This document shows, one piece after another, positions 8,521-16,192 of a stretch of DNA of 54,213 nucleotides (positions are counted from its first letter, which is position 1; each line of letters starts with the position of its first letter). Made by a program: the position numbers and the translations under genes. Under the pieces are notes generated by a model. The model was not told the origin of the DNA. It did no database searches and worked only from the letters and a program-made list of their open reading frames with translations. Source of the DNA: M3007 sp046296435 (GTDB taxonomy: Bacteria > Bacteroidota > Bacteroidia > Chitinophagales > Saprospiraceae); contig JBKBLI010000015.1 in NCBI GenBank assembly GCA_046296435.1, positions 1-54,213 on the forward strand, read 5' to 3'.

Positions 8521-9321
8521 TCAGCGCGGCTTCAGCCGTTCGTACAAAAGCCGGGCCTTCAACCAATCGGGCGTAAGGCGCAAAAGTATCCGGAAAAGCA
8601 TGCTTTTTAAGCCGCCTGGAATAACTTCGGAATCTTTATTTAAGAAAGCGCCAAAAATATCGAGCGCCACCTCCCGCGCATCCGCCGCCCAGAACCCCTC
8701 GAATATCCGGTTGCCCTCCATGCCGGCAGCCTTTGCGAATCCGGTGCGAACGCCCGGCGGACAGGCCGTCAGGATCCGGACCTTGGAGCCGCTGCGCCGC
8801 AACTCAAAATCAAAACTGCGCGAGAATTGTCTGACAAAAGCCTTGGTCGCCGAGTAACTTGCGAGCAGCGGCGCAGGCATATAAACGGTAGCGGACGCAA
8901 TATTGATGATGCAGCCGCTGCCGCGTGCGATCATGTCGTCGGCGAACAGACGGGTCAGCTCATAGGTCGTCAGAGCGTTGAGTTGAATCATGGCCCGTTC
9001 GCGCTCCATATTCATCGCGTAGAAAGGGCCGTACATTCCTACGCCGGCGCAATTGACCACGATCTCGGGTTGACGCCAACCCAAATTCACCCAGTGATGC
9101 AACGACGAGGCTGCGCCCGGCAGACTCAGGTCTTTGGCGTGCGTTTCTACCCGCGTCTGCGGCGAGTTGGCGCCAAACCATGCCTCCGCATCTGCCAACT
9201 CTGCTTGGGTAAGCGCTACTAATAACAAGTCGAATCCACTGCCGGCAAACAACTTGGCCAACTCAAAGCCAATGCCATGCGAGCCGCCAGTGATCAGGAC
9301 ATAGGGTCGGGATACAGACAT
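8521..9321 (-). CDS. Short-chain dehydrogenase/reductase (SDR)
   Basis: Classical NAD(P)-dependent SDR of about 266 aa, similar to the DltE/YqjQ-like group of short-chain reductases. The dinucleotide loop GGSHGIG is near residues 12-18, NCAGVG follows, and the catalytic Tyr156/Lys160 sit in YSATK. The C-terminus is basic and amphipathic (LLRLTPDWLKARLLYERLKPR), suggesting membrane association. I prefer the ATG at 9321; a TTG at 9330 would overlap the upstream subtilase stop. Either way the gene follows the protease gene directly and is probably co-transcribed. Substrate unknown; lipid 3-keto reduction is possible but not shown by the sequence. Confidence 0.88.
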   Translation of the reverse strand: MSVSRPYVLITGGSHGIGFELAKLFAGSGFDLLLVALTQAELADAEAWFGANSPQTRVETHAKDLSLPGAASSLHHWVNLGWRQPEIVVNCAGVGMYGPFYAMNMERERAMIQLNALTTYELTRLFADDMIARGSGCIINIASATVYMPAPLLASYSATKAFVRQFSRSFDFELRRSGSKVRILTACPPGVRTGFAKAAGMEGNRIFEGFWAADAREVALDIFGAFLNKDSEVIPGGLKSMLFRILLRLTPDWLKARLLYERLKPR

Positions 9322-9326
9322 ATCGC

Positions 9327-11387
9327 TCAAACTAAATTGATGTAAGAACCCAACACCCAGCGATTGACGCCAATGCGGTGCCAGCCGTCTTTGCTCGTCT
9401 CAAGGATAGAAACGCGGTCGCCTTTTTTCAACTCAGCCACTTTGGGGTTGGCGGTTGAGGGGCCGCTGCGCACATTGAGCGTGGGGTGATTGACCAGGCC
9501 CTGTCGGGCTGCCACCGGCGTCGCCACGCCTGCAGGCTGTATCGGCGCGATGTAATCGGCGCTGATGAAGCGATCGGGGCCGATACGCCACCAGTTGGCC
9601 CGCTTTTCAAGCAATTCGACGATATCCCCTTGCCGCAACTCCCCCACCTTGGCATGGGCTGTACCCGGACCGCTGCGCACATTGAGCGTTGGCGAGACCA
9701 CCCGCCCTCTGAGTATGGGCTGCACGGATGCGCTGCTGGGAGCTGGCGGCTTGGCGGGTTGGGGCGCCGGGGCGCTGCTCGCAGCCCCGCCGGGACGCGG
9801 TGCGGCAAGCTCGCGGGCCATTTGCACGGCGCGCAGGGCGTTGACGCGACCGTACCCGAAGTAAACCGAATGCCCGGAGGCGTCGTAAGCGCTGGCCCCG
9901 CCGATTTTGTCGGCAGAGCGCCTGAAAATATCCTTGATCTCGGCCAGGCGCAACTGCGGATTGGCGCTGAGCATGAGGGCGCAAATGCCTGCCGCCAAAG
10001 GCGCCGCGCTCGAAGTGCCGCCAAAGCTGCCGGTATAACCCATCCAGAGCTTTCCGGCGCCGTCGGTGTCGATGTGCGCGGTGGTGACGCCTGCTCCGGA
10101 GTCGCCGTTGGTAGGCGCGCAGTTATGGGCGCTGGAACCATAGAAAGAATAGCTTGAGCGCTGATCCAAGCTATTGGAGGCCGTGATGCACAGACCTTCG
10201 GGGTGCGCGGCAAAATCGCTCACCGGTCGCGTCTGGTAATTGGATGCCGGATTGGCGTTGCCGGCGGCGAAAAACATGGGCAAGCCCCTGCCCCCGCGCC
10301 CTTCTCTCGCTACCCGGCTCAGGAAATTGCTCACATAGGTCGAAAGCGGCGTAGGCTTGGGAAAGCCGAGGCTACATGTGACGACATCAGCCCCGTTGAG
10401 CAAGGCATGTTCAAAAGCGTTTTTGATGGCGTCGTCGCTCAGCACATCTAACTTGATGGGGATAATGCGCGCATTGGGCGCCGCTCCCGATATTCCAAAG
10501 GTATCCAGCGCTCCGGCAGCTACAGCCGCGCAGGAAGTACCGTGGCTTTGCACGCCCCAGGAGCCGTCGGCGGCTCTGAACCAGGGGGATACGTCGCCGT
10601 TGCGCAGAGCGGCGTTGAAGGGGTTGCGCACCTTGGAACCGTCGCCCTGCAACTGCGGATGCTCCGTCGCAAAACCGGTGTCAATCACCGCAATGCGTAT
10701 GTTTGCCGAACCCAAACTACCCAAAAACTTCCAGGCTTCGCGCACGCGCGCATCTGCGCCTTTGCGGAAGTGGGACGGCCCATAGACCGCATCCGGAGCG
10801 TCGATAATGGGGATGGAAGCGCCCGTGTTTTCGAAGTGCCAAAGGGCGCTGACAAATTTTCCGCTCGGCATGGCAAAACTGCCAACCACTGGCCTGGTGG
10901 CAAAATCAGGCTCGGCAACCCGTACCAGACGGCTCTTCTGCAGTTTGAGCGCGCAGGTGATCGGATTGGGAGAGTCGGGGGTGACAACCACCCGCCAGGC
11001 ATTTGGGCCCACAATCTCAAGGACATTGAGGGACAAGGCATCCAGCATGGCGCGCTGCTTGGCTTCGGTAGCGCGGTCCTCGAATTCGACGTAGAGTTTG
11101 CCCGTGGGGATGTAAGGCGCATCCGCTTCGGCGTCCACGTGCCATACGTGCGTGCCTACGCTCACCTCTCTGGAGGCCCGAAGTTCGTCTAAACGGGCAT
11201 TCATACCGCTTCGGGCACTGATGAGTTCAAATTCATCCACCACGGGCGGCGGCGGGCCTGAATCCCGACGGGCGGCGACATGCTCGCCGGGCGCATACTT
11301 AACGGCGGCCTGAGTCTCGCTTTTGTGAAGGGTAATTTCCTTGCCGCCAAATTTGAGCGTTACTTTTTTGCCTCGGTTTTTGGCCAT
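9327..11387 (-). CDS. Subtilisin-like serine protease with two SH3b repeats and no signal peptide
   Basis: S8-family peptidase of 686 aa. The catalytic triad is complete: D236 (VIDTGF), H282 (QSHGTSCAA) and S459 (GGTSSAAP). Residues ~95-165 resemble a fervidolysin-type or inhibitor-like prodomain, followed by the catalytic domain (~185-535), a Pro/Ala-rich linker, and two bacterial SH3 repeats (~565-620 and ~633-686), each with the T/P-LNVRSGP signature. The N-terminus is polar and lysine-rich (MAKNRGKKVTLKFGGKEITL), with no Sec signal, lipobox or T9SS tail. It therefore appears cytoplasmic or exported by an unknown route, which is odd for a protein with wall-binding-type SH3b domains. A perfect -7 box lies upstream; the SDR gene follows. 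Confidence 0.9.
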   Translation of the reverse strand: MAKNRGKKVTLKFGGKEITLHKSETQAAVKYAPGEHVAARRDSGPPPPVVDEFELISARSGMNARLDELRASREVSVGTHVWHVDAEADAPYIPTGKLYVEFEDRATEAKQRAMLDALSLNVLEIVGPNAWRVVVTPDSPNPITCALKLQKSRLVRVAEPDFATRPVVGSFAMPSGKFVSALWHFENTGASIPIIDAPDAVYGPSHFRKGADARVREAWKFLGSLGSANIRIAVIDTGFATEHPQLQGDGSKVRNPFNAALRNGDVSPWFRAADGSWGVQSHGTSCAAVAAGALDTFGISGAAPNARIIPIKLDVLSDDAIKNAFEHALLNGADVVTCSLGFPKPTPLSTYVSNFLSRVAREGRGGRGLPMFFAAGNANPASNYQTRPVSDFAAHPEGLCITASNSLDQRSSYSFYGSSAHNCAPTNGDSGAGVTTAHIDTDGAGKLWMGYTGSFGGTSSAAPLAAGICALMLSANPQLRLAEIKDIFRRSADKIGGASAYDASGHSVYFGYGRVNALRAVQMARELAAPRPGGAASSAPAPQPAKPPAPSSASVQPILRGRVVSPTLNVRSGPGTAHAKVGELRQGDIVELLEKRANWWRIGPDRFISADYIAPIQPAGVATPVAARQGLVNHPTLNVRSGPSTANPKVAELKKGDRVSILETSKDGWHRIGVNRWVLGSYINLV

Positions 11388-11425
11388 GATGCGTGTATTT
11401 TTCGGTTGAAAAGCAAAACGACCGC

Positions 11426-11433
11426 CAAAAGTA
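11426..11433 (-). promoter_or_regulatory. -7 box TACTTTTG for the subtilase-SDR unit
   Basis: Exact TAnnTTTG on the minus strand, 38 nt before the start at 11387. Leads a likely two-gene transcript. Confidence 0.6.
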
Positions 11434-11513
11434 GCGCTTTTTTTGATAAGGTATTAGCCCTGCCGGTTTTGGCGCGGCTAAACGACTCAGAAATGCGGCT
11501 GAATTTACACGCG

Positions 11514-11858
11514 CTATGGCACAATGCCAACGATCTGAACAAAATCAGCTTCGCGGTAAAATACTGACAAGTAAGGATCGTCGTACGAAGTTGTCAACGG
11601 GACGCCGTCACAATCAACCGGTATGGATACCATGTCTGCGCATGGGTTATCCAACAAAAAATACTGCTGACCCTTGAACTGATAAAGGGAGTAGTAATAT
11701 ACACAACCATTGAAAGCGCCGGTATAAGGCTGCAAGTTGTTGAGCTTGATGAACTTCATTTTGCAGTCGTAGGCGCCAAAGGCCGCGTGGTCAGCCTTTT
11801 GGCAGGCGCCAAGCAACAACAACAAGGCCGTCACTATAAAAAACGTATTTTTTTTCAT
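11514..11858 (-). CDS. Small lipoprotein of unknown function
   Basis: A 114-aa protein starting at MKKNTFF. The frame is open further upstream, but the signal sequence sets the start at 11858. The lipobox LLLGAC gives a lipidated cysteine near residue 19. The mature part has several Cys and aromatic residues (CKMKFIKLNN, GCVYYYSLYQFKGQQYF, NPCADMVSIPVDC). Its pattern is like the small Bacteroidota DUF6970/BPTI-like lipoproteins, but I cannot assign it. A near-consensus -7 box TACTTTAG lies at 11875-11882 on the minus strand. Stand-alone gene. Confidence 0.75.
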   Translation of the reverse strand: MKKNTFFIVTALLLLLGACQKADHAAFGAYDCKMKFIKLNNLQPYTGAFNGCVYYYSLYQFKGQQYFLLDNPCADMVSIPVDCDGVPLTTSYDDPYLSVFYREADFVQIVGIVP

Positions 11859-11959
11859 GGACTTAAATTTTAGGCTAAAGTAAGCGCTTTCGAACAAAGG
11901 TCTGTCATTTTTTTGCAAGACCGGCGATTTTTACCCTTTTTAGGGAAAAATATTGACGC

Positions 11960-11971
11960 GCTGACGTCAGC
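11960..11971. promoter_or_regulatory. 12-bp perfect palindrome with TGACGTCA core
   Basis: GCTGACGTCAGC, perfectly self-complementary, in the region upstream of the small lipoprotein gene. It shares the TGACGTCA core with the longer palindrome at 23096-23115; no other exact TGACGTCA was noticed. Possible dimeric-regulator site. Confidence 0.35.
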
Positions 11972-12108
11972 ATTTGCACCCGTGCTTTTTTTTCTAAAAT
12001 AATCGAACGCATGAAATAGGCATAGGATCCGCCTGCGCCCGCCTTTGTCGCTTTTTTTTAAAATCAGGCGCGTAAATTGCGTGGGGGACTTGTCGCCGGC
12101 CTAAGCCC

Positions 12109-12741
12109 TCACTTACGGCCGAAGTCGGCCGGGATTTCACCCCAGCTCTCGGTCTCCCATTTGAGCACGGGATTGCGGCGGGGATTTTGGGTCAGCCAAT
12201 TCTCGGCGCGTGCGATCAGGTGGAATATTTGCGCATTGCGGGGCGTTTGCGCCAGTTTGGTTTTGCACTTGCCGGCGGCGATCCAGAGCATGGCGTTGCG
12301 CGAATCGGTGTAAATGGGCACGTGGTGAAGCCCCTGTTTTTGGAGTAAAGCCATACCGTGTACGATGGCCAAAAACTCGCCTACGTTGTTGGTGCCCTCG
12401 GGCAAGGGGCCGACATGAAAAAGGCGCTCGGCATCGCTCACCCGCACGCCTTGGTACTCCATGGGGCCGGGATTGCCGCTGCACGCGGCGTCCACCGCTA
12501 TGGCGTCTTGTCGTATGGCGCTGCGCGGGCTCCGGCCGGCCGGAGCGGCTACGCGGGGCGCGGCGGGGGCGTGTTGCAGGTAGGACTCGCGGTAGGCCCG
12601 TTCGGCCTGCTCCTCGGTATCGAAGGATTTGAATTTGGCTCCGGGATAATTATGCACCTGCGTTTTTGCATCGTCCCAAGAGGAGTAAATGCCGGGAGTG
12701 CGTCCTACCCATACGACGTAATATTTGCGTTTTGGGGCCAT
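12109..12741 (-). CDS. rnhA: Ribonuclease HI with N-terminal viroplasmin-like (RNA:DNA hybrid-binding) domain
   Basis: Cleaves the RNA strand of RNA:DNA hybrids. The 210-aa protein begins with a caulimovirus-viroplasmin / hybrid-binding domain (residues 4-52, KYYVVWVGRTPGIYSSWDDA), then an Ala/Pro linker, then the RNase H fold. The four acidic residues are present: D84 (VDAACSGNPG), E122 (NNVGEF), D146 (YTDSRN) and D206 (PADFG). The open frame extends 68 codons upstream into the preceding gene, but the domain starts at MAPKRK, so the start is set at 12741, 4 nt after that gene's stop. This two-domain form is common in Bacteroidota and eukaryotes. Confidence 0.93.
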   Translation of the reverse strand: MAPKRKYYVVWVGRTPGIYSSWDDAKTQVHNYPGAKFKSFDTEEQAERAYRESYLQHAPAAPRVAAPAGRSPRSAIRQDAIAVDAACSGNPGPMEYQGVRVSDAERLFHVGPLPEGTNNVGEFLAIVHGMALLQKQGLHHVPIYTDSRNAMLWIAAGKCKTKLAQTPRNAQIFHLIARAENWLTQNPRRNPVLKWETESWGEIPADFGRK

Positions 12742-12745
12742 CTCC

Positions 12746-13912
12746 TTACAACTTAGACAAATCAAACCCGTAGTATAGCGAGATACCCTGAAAAGCCAGA
12801 CGACCGTTGTACACCACCGGATTGGTATTGTTGCGACCGTAGAGGTTGTCGATGTTGGACAGCCCGGCGGTGGCGCGCAGGCCGATGCGGGCATCCCAGT
12901 CCCTCTTGGAGGGTATGCGGTATTGCAGGCCGCCAATGAGGCCAAAATCGCCGCGCTTGAAGTCCTGATTGGCCCTGAAAGGTATATCGCCCTGCGGCTC
13001 CTGGCGGCCGCTGATACCCAGAAAAATCAGGCGGGCATAATAGGGTCCGGCCATGGCCGACAGCCGGGCGTCGCGCTTGAGACGGATTTCGGGGATAAAT
13101 GCGATTTTGAACCAGTTGGCGTTGTAGGTCAGGTCGCGCTCATAGGTGACGATTTCCTGCCCTTCGATGAGGGAAAAACGCGATTGCGCTCTGGCGAACT
13201 TGCCGGTGAGCGTGGTCTCGATGTTGACGGTAATGAAACCGCCCGCGCCTTCAAAGGCAAAGGCGCCGCCAATCTCCCACCCGGGGCGCGGCGCAAACTG
13301 AGGTTTGTCGGCTTCTGAATCGGCGCGGAAGTTGCCGGTTTTTTGAATCGTGAAAACGTTCAGACCCAGGCGGCCGATAAACCGAAGCGCTCCCTGAGAG
13401 AATTCCCGCTCATAAACATATTCCGTTTTTGTGGTGCGCCCGCTACCGCGCCTGCTTTCGGTAATGACCTGAAGTTCGCGGTTGCCGAGCAGGTTGTAGA
13501 TGATCCGGAAGGGATCGTCGTTGGCTGGGTTTTCGAACACGTATCCCTCGCCTTCTTCCTCATCGCCTAGCACGAGCCTGAAAGGTACAGGCGTGTTGGC
13601 GCTCTGCCCCCTGGGTATGATGGTGTAAATAATATTGGTGTCGCGCAAGGTGAGCGTCATGCGTTGCAGATTGACGGTGTCGCCATCTTCGGGTTTGATG
13701 CGTACAATACGGCCGTTGAGCGTGGAGTCGTTGGCGATGCTCCATATTTCGAGCCGGTCGCCGCGGTCGGTTGCCATGAACCACACGCCGTCGAGTTTTT
13801 TGAAATAGCGAAAAAGTTTGGCGGGGTTTTCGACTTGAGCGTGCATAGCGCCGCCGAAGCAGGCAAGCAGCAGGGCCAACGCGATATTTTTTTTGATTGT
13901 GGCGAATTGCAT
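12746..13912 (-). CDS. Secreted lipocalin-like / outer-membrane barrel fusion protein
   Basis: A 388-aa protein with a Sec signal (GGAMHAQ|VEN). Residues ~28-150 resemble the DUF6265/lipocalin-like fold (LDGVWFMATDRGDRLEIWSIANDSTLNG). Residues ~175-388 consist of alternating beta strands typical of a PorT-type outer-membrane barrel, ending in GISLYYGFDLSKL. This combination is unusual and I do not recognise a named family. It is followed after 4 nt by the RNase HI gene, so the two are co-transcribed although functionally unrelated. A -7 box at 14002-14009 and a hairpin at 13919-13937 lie in its leader region. Confidence 0.8.
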   Translation of the reverse strand: MQFATIKKNIALALLLACFGGAMHAQVENPAKLFRYFKKLDGVWFMATDRGDRLEIWSIANDSTLNGRIVRIKPEDGDTVNLQRMTLTLRDTNIIYTIIPRGQSANTPVPFRLVLGDEEEGEGYVFENPANDDPFRIIYNLLGNRELQVITESRRGSGRTTKTEYVYEREFSQGALRFIGRLGLNVFTIQKTGNFRADSEADKPQFAPRPGWEIGGAFAFEGAGGFITVNIETTLTGKFARAQSRFSLIEGQEIVTYERDLTYNANWFKIAFIPEIRLKRDARLSAMAGPYYARLIFLGISGRQEPQGDIPFRANQDFKRGDFGLIGGLQYRIPSKRDWDARIGLRATAGLSNIDNLYGRNNTNPVVYNGRLAFQGISLYYGFDLSKL

Positions 13913-13918
13913 GTGCGT

Positions 13919-13937
13919 GAAAAATTAGAAATTTTTC
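13919..13937 (-). promoter_or_regulatory. AU-only hairpin just upstream of a start codon
   Basis: GAAAAATT-AGA-AATTTTTC forms an 8-bp perfect stem with a 3-nt loop, 7 nt from the ATG of the gene at 12746-13912. It would lie in the mRNA leader and could modulate ribosome access. Confidence 0.4.
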
Positions 13938-14001
13938 TAAGTGTATCTGATGTTTGCGAAAAAGTCTCGGCGGGGAGCCTCAGGCTGGGCTACTCAACAG
14001 G

Positions 14002-14009
14002 CAAAGGTA
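14002..14009 (-). promoter_or_regulatory. -7 box TACCTTTG
   Basis: Exact TAnnTTTG on the minus strand, about 90 nt before the start of the barrel protein gene (13912). Implies a leader of about 85 nt that includes the hairpin at 13919-13937. Confidence 0.55.
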
Positions 14010-14101
14010 CGAAGATGATTTTCAGTCGCCTTGACAAGATAATTTTTGAGCGGGATGGACACGCTGAGGCGGATTATCCGGCAGGAGGCGGCACAAATCG
14101 C

Positions 14102-14118
14102 TTTTTTTCAAAAAAAAA
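14102..14118. repeat. A/T palindrome, T7-C-A9 copy
   Basis: Located 26 nt beyond the stop of the rhomboid gene, in the short gap leading to the next minus-strand gene. Confidence 0.7.
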
Positions 14119-14143
14119 GATATCGCGGGGCGTCGGCGGCGGT

Positions 14144-15049
14144 TCATCCGTCCAAATCGCGTTGGGTCCAGGATTGGATCCAGTCGCCATAACCCGTCCA
14201 GGGCTTGTCTTGCGAGAGTTCGCGGCGCAGGCGCTCGGCCTCGGCCTCCACTTCGCGTTGGGCCTTTGTTTTTTCAAAAATATCGGGGCTGAAGAATGGG
14301 AGTTTTTCTCCCGAATCCGGTATCGCACGGCGACGCACATAGCGGATCTCTTCTTCTTCCATCTCGCCCTTGAACAGGTATGCCGTAATGATGCCCGCTA
14401 CGCTGCCCAACAGGTGGCTTTCCCAAGAAACTCCGGGCTGGTCCGGAAAAATACCGGTGAACATCCCGCTGTATAAGATAGCGACAATGGCCGCCAAAAT
14501 AATCGAACGAATACTCCGCCTGAAAACACCCATCCAAAACAAAAACGAGACCAGGCCATAGACTACGCCGCTGGCGCCAATGTGCGAAACCGAACGGGCG
14601 AAGATCCACACCAGAATACCTGTCATGAAGTATATGCTGAAAAAGGTGCGGTATCCTATCTTCCGGTAAAAAAAGAGGAGCATCCAGGTCAGCAACACCA
14701 GGGGGACGGTATTCGACAAGATGTGCGACAGGTCGCTGTGTATAAACGGGGCCGTCAGAATACCCCGAATACCCCAAACCGTACGGGGCATAATGCCATA
14801 CATGCCCGGGAACCAGAAGGGAGTATGCACAGTAATCAAGAACACCACCNNNNNNNNNNNNNNNNNNNNNNNNNNNNNNNNNNNNNNNNNNNNNNNNNNN
14901 NNNNNNNNNNNNNNNNNNNNNNNNNNNNNNNNNNNNNNNNNNNNNACCCACAATCCGGCTCCCAAAGCGAGCGGAAAGAGCAAGCTCTGCCTGAAACTTT
15001 GCCTGATGGCGTTCAATTCGCGTTGATCTTTGTCGAATGCCGTATTCAA
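14144..15049 (-). CDS. Rhomboid-family intramembrane serine protease
   Basis: Membrane protease of about 301 aa. A run of N (14850-14945) hides 32 residues of the first loop, and the frame is kept across it. Rhomboid marks are clear: HSDLSHILSN (His-rich second helix), the catalytic serine in HIGASGVVYG, and the catalytic histidine in SWESHLLGSVAG. The C-terminal tail after the last helix is acidic then charged (EMEEEEIRYVRRR...). The start is a TTG at 15049; no ATG exists upstream in frame before a stop. It lies 58 nt downstream of the DUF5683 gene. Substrate unknown. Confidence 0.9.
   Translation of the reverse strand: MNTAFDKDQRELNAIRQSFRQSLLFPLALGAGLWXXXXXXXXXXXXXXXXXXXXXXXXXXXXXXXXXVVFLITVHTPFWFPGMYGIMPRTVWGIRGILTAPFIHSDLSHILSNTVPLVLLTWMLLFFYRKIGYRTFFSIYFMTGILVWIFARSVSHIGASGVVYGLVSFLFWMGVFRRSIRSIILAAIVAILYSGMFTGIFPDQPGVSWESHLLGSVAGIITAYLFKGEMEEEEIRYVRRRAIPDSGEKLPFFSPDIFEKTKAQREVEAEAERLRRELSQDKPWTGYGDWIQSWTQRDLDG
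14850..14945. other. Run of 96 N inside the rhomboid gene
   Basis: Undetermined or masked bases; reading frame continues on both sides. Confidence 0.99.
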
Positions 15050-15107
15050 ACCGCAACTAATATTTGGTGATCCGCTGATCGTACAACTGCTGGTCTATGC
15101 AAAAGCG

Positions 15108-15737
15108 TTAGCGAACGAAATGCGGAGCGGATGGCGGATGTTTGTCAAACGCGCATCTGATGCCCAAGCCTAAGGCCGGAGGGCCGGCCGGCGCCCCTTG
15201 AATCGACGGTCGAAGCCGAAGGGTCAAATCGTCGCTAACATCAAAACTCGCCAAATGCGCATCGACGTAAGCGTCGGCCACGCTCAGCAGATAGGCAAAA
15301 CCAAAAATTATCCCGCTTAGTTCAACATAACCCCGCGATTGATCGCGAAAACGCCTCAAAGCTTCCGGATCAAACGCGCTGTAGGGCTCGACAGGCGTCG
15401 TATTCGGATCGCCGTCCACCATCCAGCGGTAGTTGTCGCGCAGGCGCTTGTAAGCATCGGCGTTGTAAATCAATACGCCCGCGCTGGCGCCTATGCCGCC
15501 ATAGACAATCGGAACTTTCCACCAACGTCGGTTGTAAATCTGGCCGCCGCCAGGTACGATGGAGAATAGTACAGCCTTCCTTGGATTGGGATAGTCGGAC
15601 GCCTTGAAGCGCTTGCGCGTCACTGAAGCGGAAGGGCGTCCGGTCGCGGTTGAATCCGGCGCCGCAACGACATCCTGTCCGGATGCGCTGCTCGAGACGA
15701 TAAACCCAAACAAAAACAGCAAAATGAATACCTTCAT
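15108..15737 (-). CDS. DUF5683 family protein
   Basis: A 209-aa exported membrane protein with signal sequence (SSSASGQ|DVV). After a disordered stretch comes the family core PNPRKAVLFSIVPGGGQIYNRRWWKVPIVYGG, with hydrophobic segments at ~78-95 and ~140-160 (YVELSGIIFGFAYLLSVADAYVDAHL). This family is widespread in Bacteroidota, often near parAB. Its function is not established; an envelope location is inferred from the signal and helices. It precedes the rhomboid gene by 58 nt on the same strand. No exact -7 box found upstream. Confidence 0.85.
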   Translation of the reverse strand: MKVFILLFLFGFIVSSSASGQDVVAAPDSTATGRPSASVTRKRFKASDYPNPRKAVLFSIVPGGGQIYNRRWWKVPIVYGGIGASAGVLIYNADAYKRLRDNYRWMVDGDPNTTPVEPYSAFDPEALRRFRDQSRGYVELSGIIFGFAYLLSVADAYVDAHLASFDVSDDLTLRLRPSIQGAPAGPPALGLGIRCAFDKHPPSAPHFVR

Positions 15738-15937
15738 AAATCGATTGTAAAAACACTTGAAAACGGGGGTTTATTGCACAAGGGCTTCCCGCTTTTGAGA
15801 TTAGGGGCGCAACCTGATCCGCAGCTTGCGCAATAGACTCGAGGCTGACAGGCGTCGGCGCTACGCGCGCGCATTACCCGAGCCCTGCGCGCATGCGCCA
15901 TTCGCGCAGTATTGCTCAGTCTTGCCTATGTGCTTAA

Positions 15938-15953
15938 TTTTTTTCGAAAAAAA
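15938..15953. repeat. A/T palindrome, T7-CG-A7 copy
   Basis: Perfect 16-bp palindrome TTTTTTTCGAAAAAAA, followed 4 nt later by an ATG that opens only a 43-codon frame of no recognisable family. Confidence 0.75.
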
Positions 15954-16098
15954 CGTGATGAAGGGCGGCATGGCGACCGGGCGAGCGACGAGACTGCCTA
16001 CGCAACTTATCGACTATGCGATAACGCTTATGCTAATTTTTGACAATGCTCCCGGGGGGGGCGTCGCATCATCTGCCCCAAAAACATAGCGAATACGA

Positions 16099-16110
16099 TT
16101 TTTTTGAAAA
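16099..16110. repeat. A/T palindrome, T7-G-A4 copy
   Basis: Shorter copy, 39 nt upstream of the protease -7 box. Confidence 0.5.
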
Positions 16111-16148
16111 CACTAAATTTTATCTGTCCTGTTTTTTTGCGAATAAAT

Positions 16149-16156
16149 TAACTTTG
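16149..16156 (+). promoter_or_regulatory. -7 box TAACTTTG for the metalloprotease gene
   Basis: Exact TAnnTTTG, 36 nt before the ATG at 16193. A TTTG at 16136-16139 is too close to be a normal -33 element. Confidence 0.65.
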
Positions 16157-16192
16157 CGCTTGGATTTACGTACATAATTAAAGCATACCGCC

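Larger units (their letters stand above)
15738..16192. other. 455-bp divergent intergenic region
   Basis: Separates the minus-strand DUF5683 gene from the plus-strand metalloprotease gene. It contains a GC-rich middle with GCGC-type words (15860-15905), two A/T palindromes (15938-15953 and 16099-16110) and the protease promoter box at 16149. An 87-codon frame at 15826-16089 resembles nothing and spans a palindrome; it is not called. Confidence 0.7.

Noticed and set aside
16031..16065. G-run (CCCGGGGGGGG) as a possible quadruplex
   Set aside because: Only a single G tract is present; a quadruplex needs several.
15826..16089. 87-codon plus-strand frame in the 455-bp gap
   Set aside because: No family similarity, odd composition, and it runs through an A/T palindrome whose FFEK-type translation appears in every such spurious frame.
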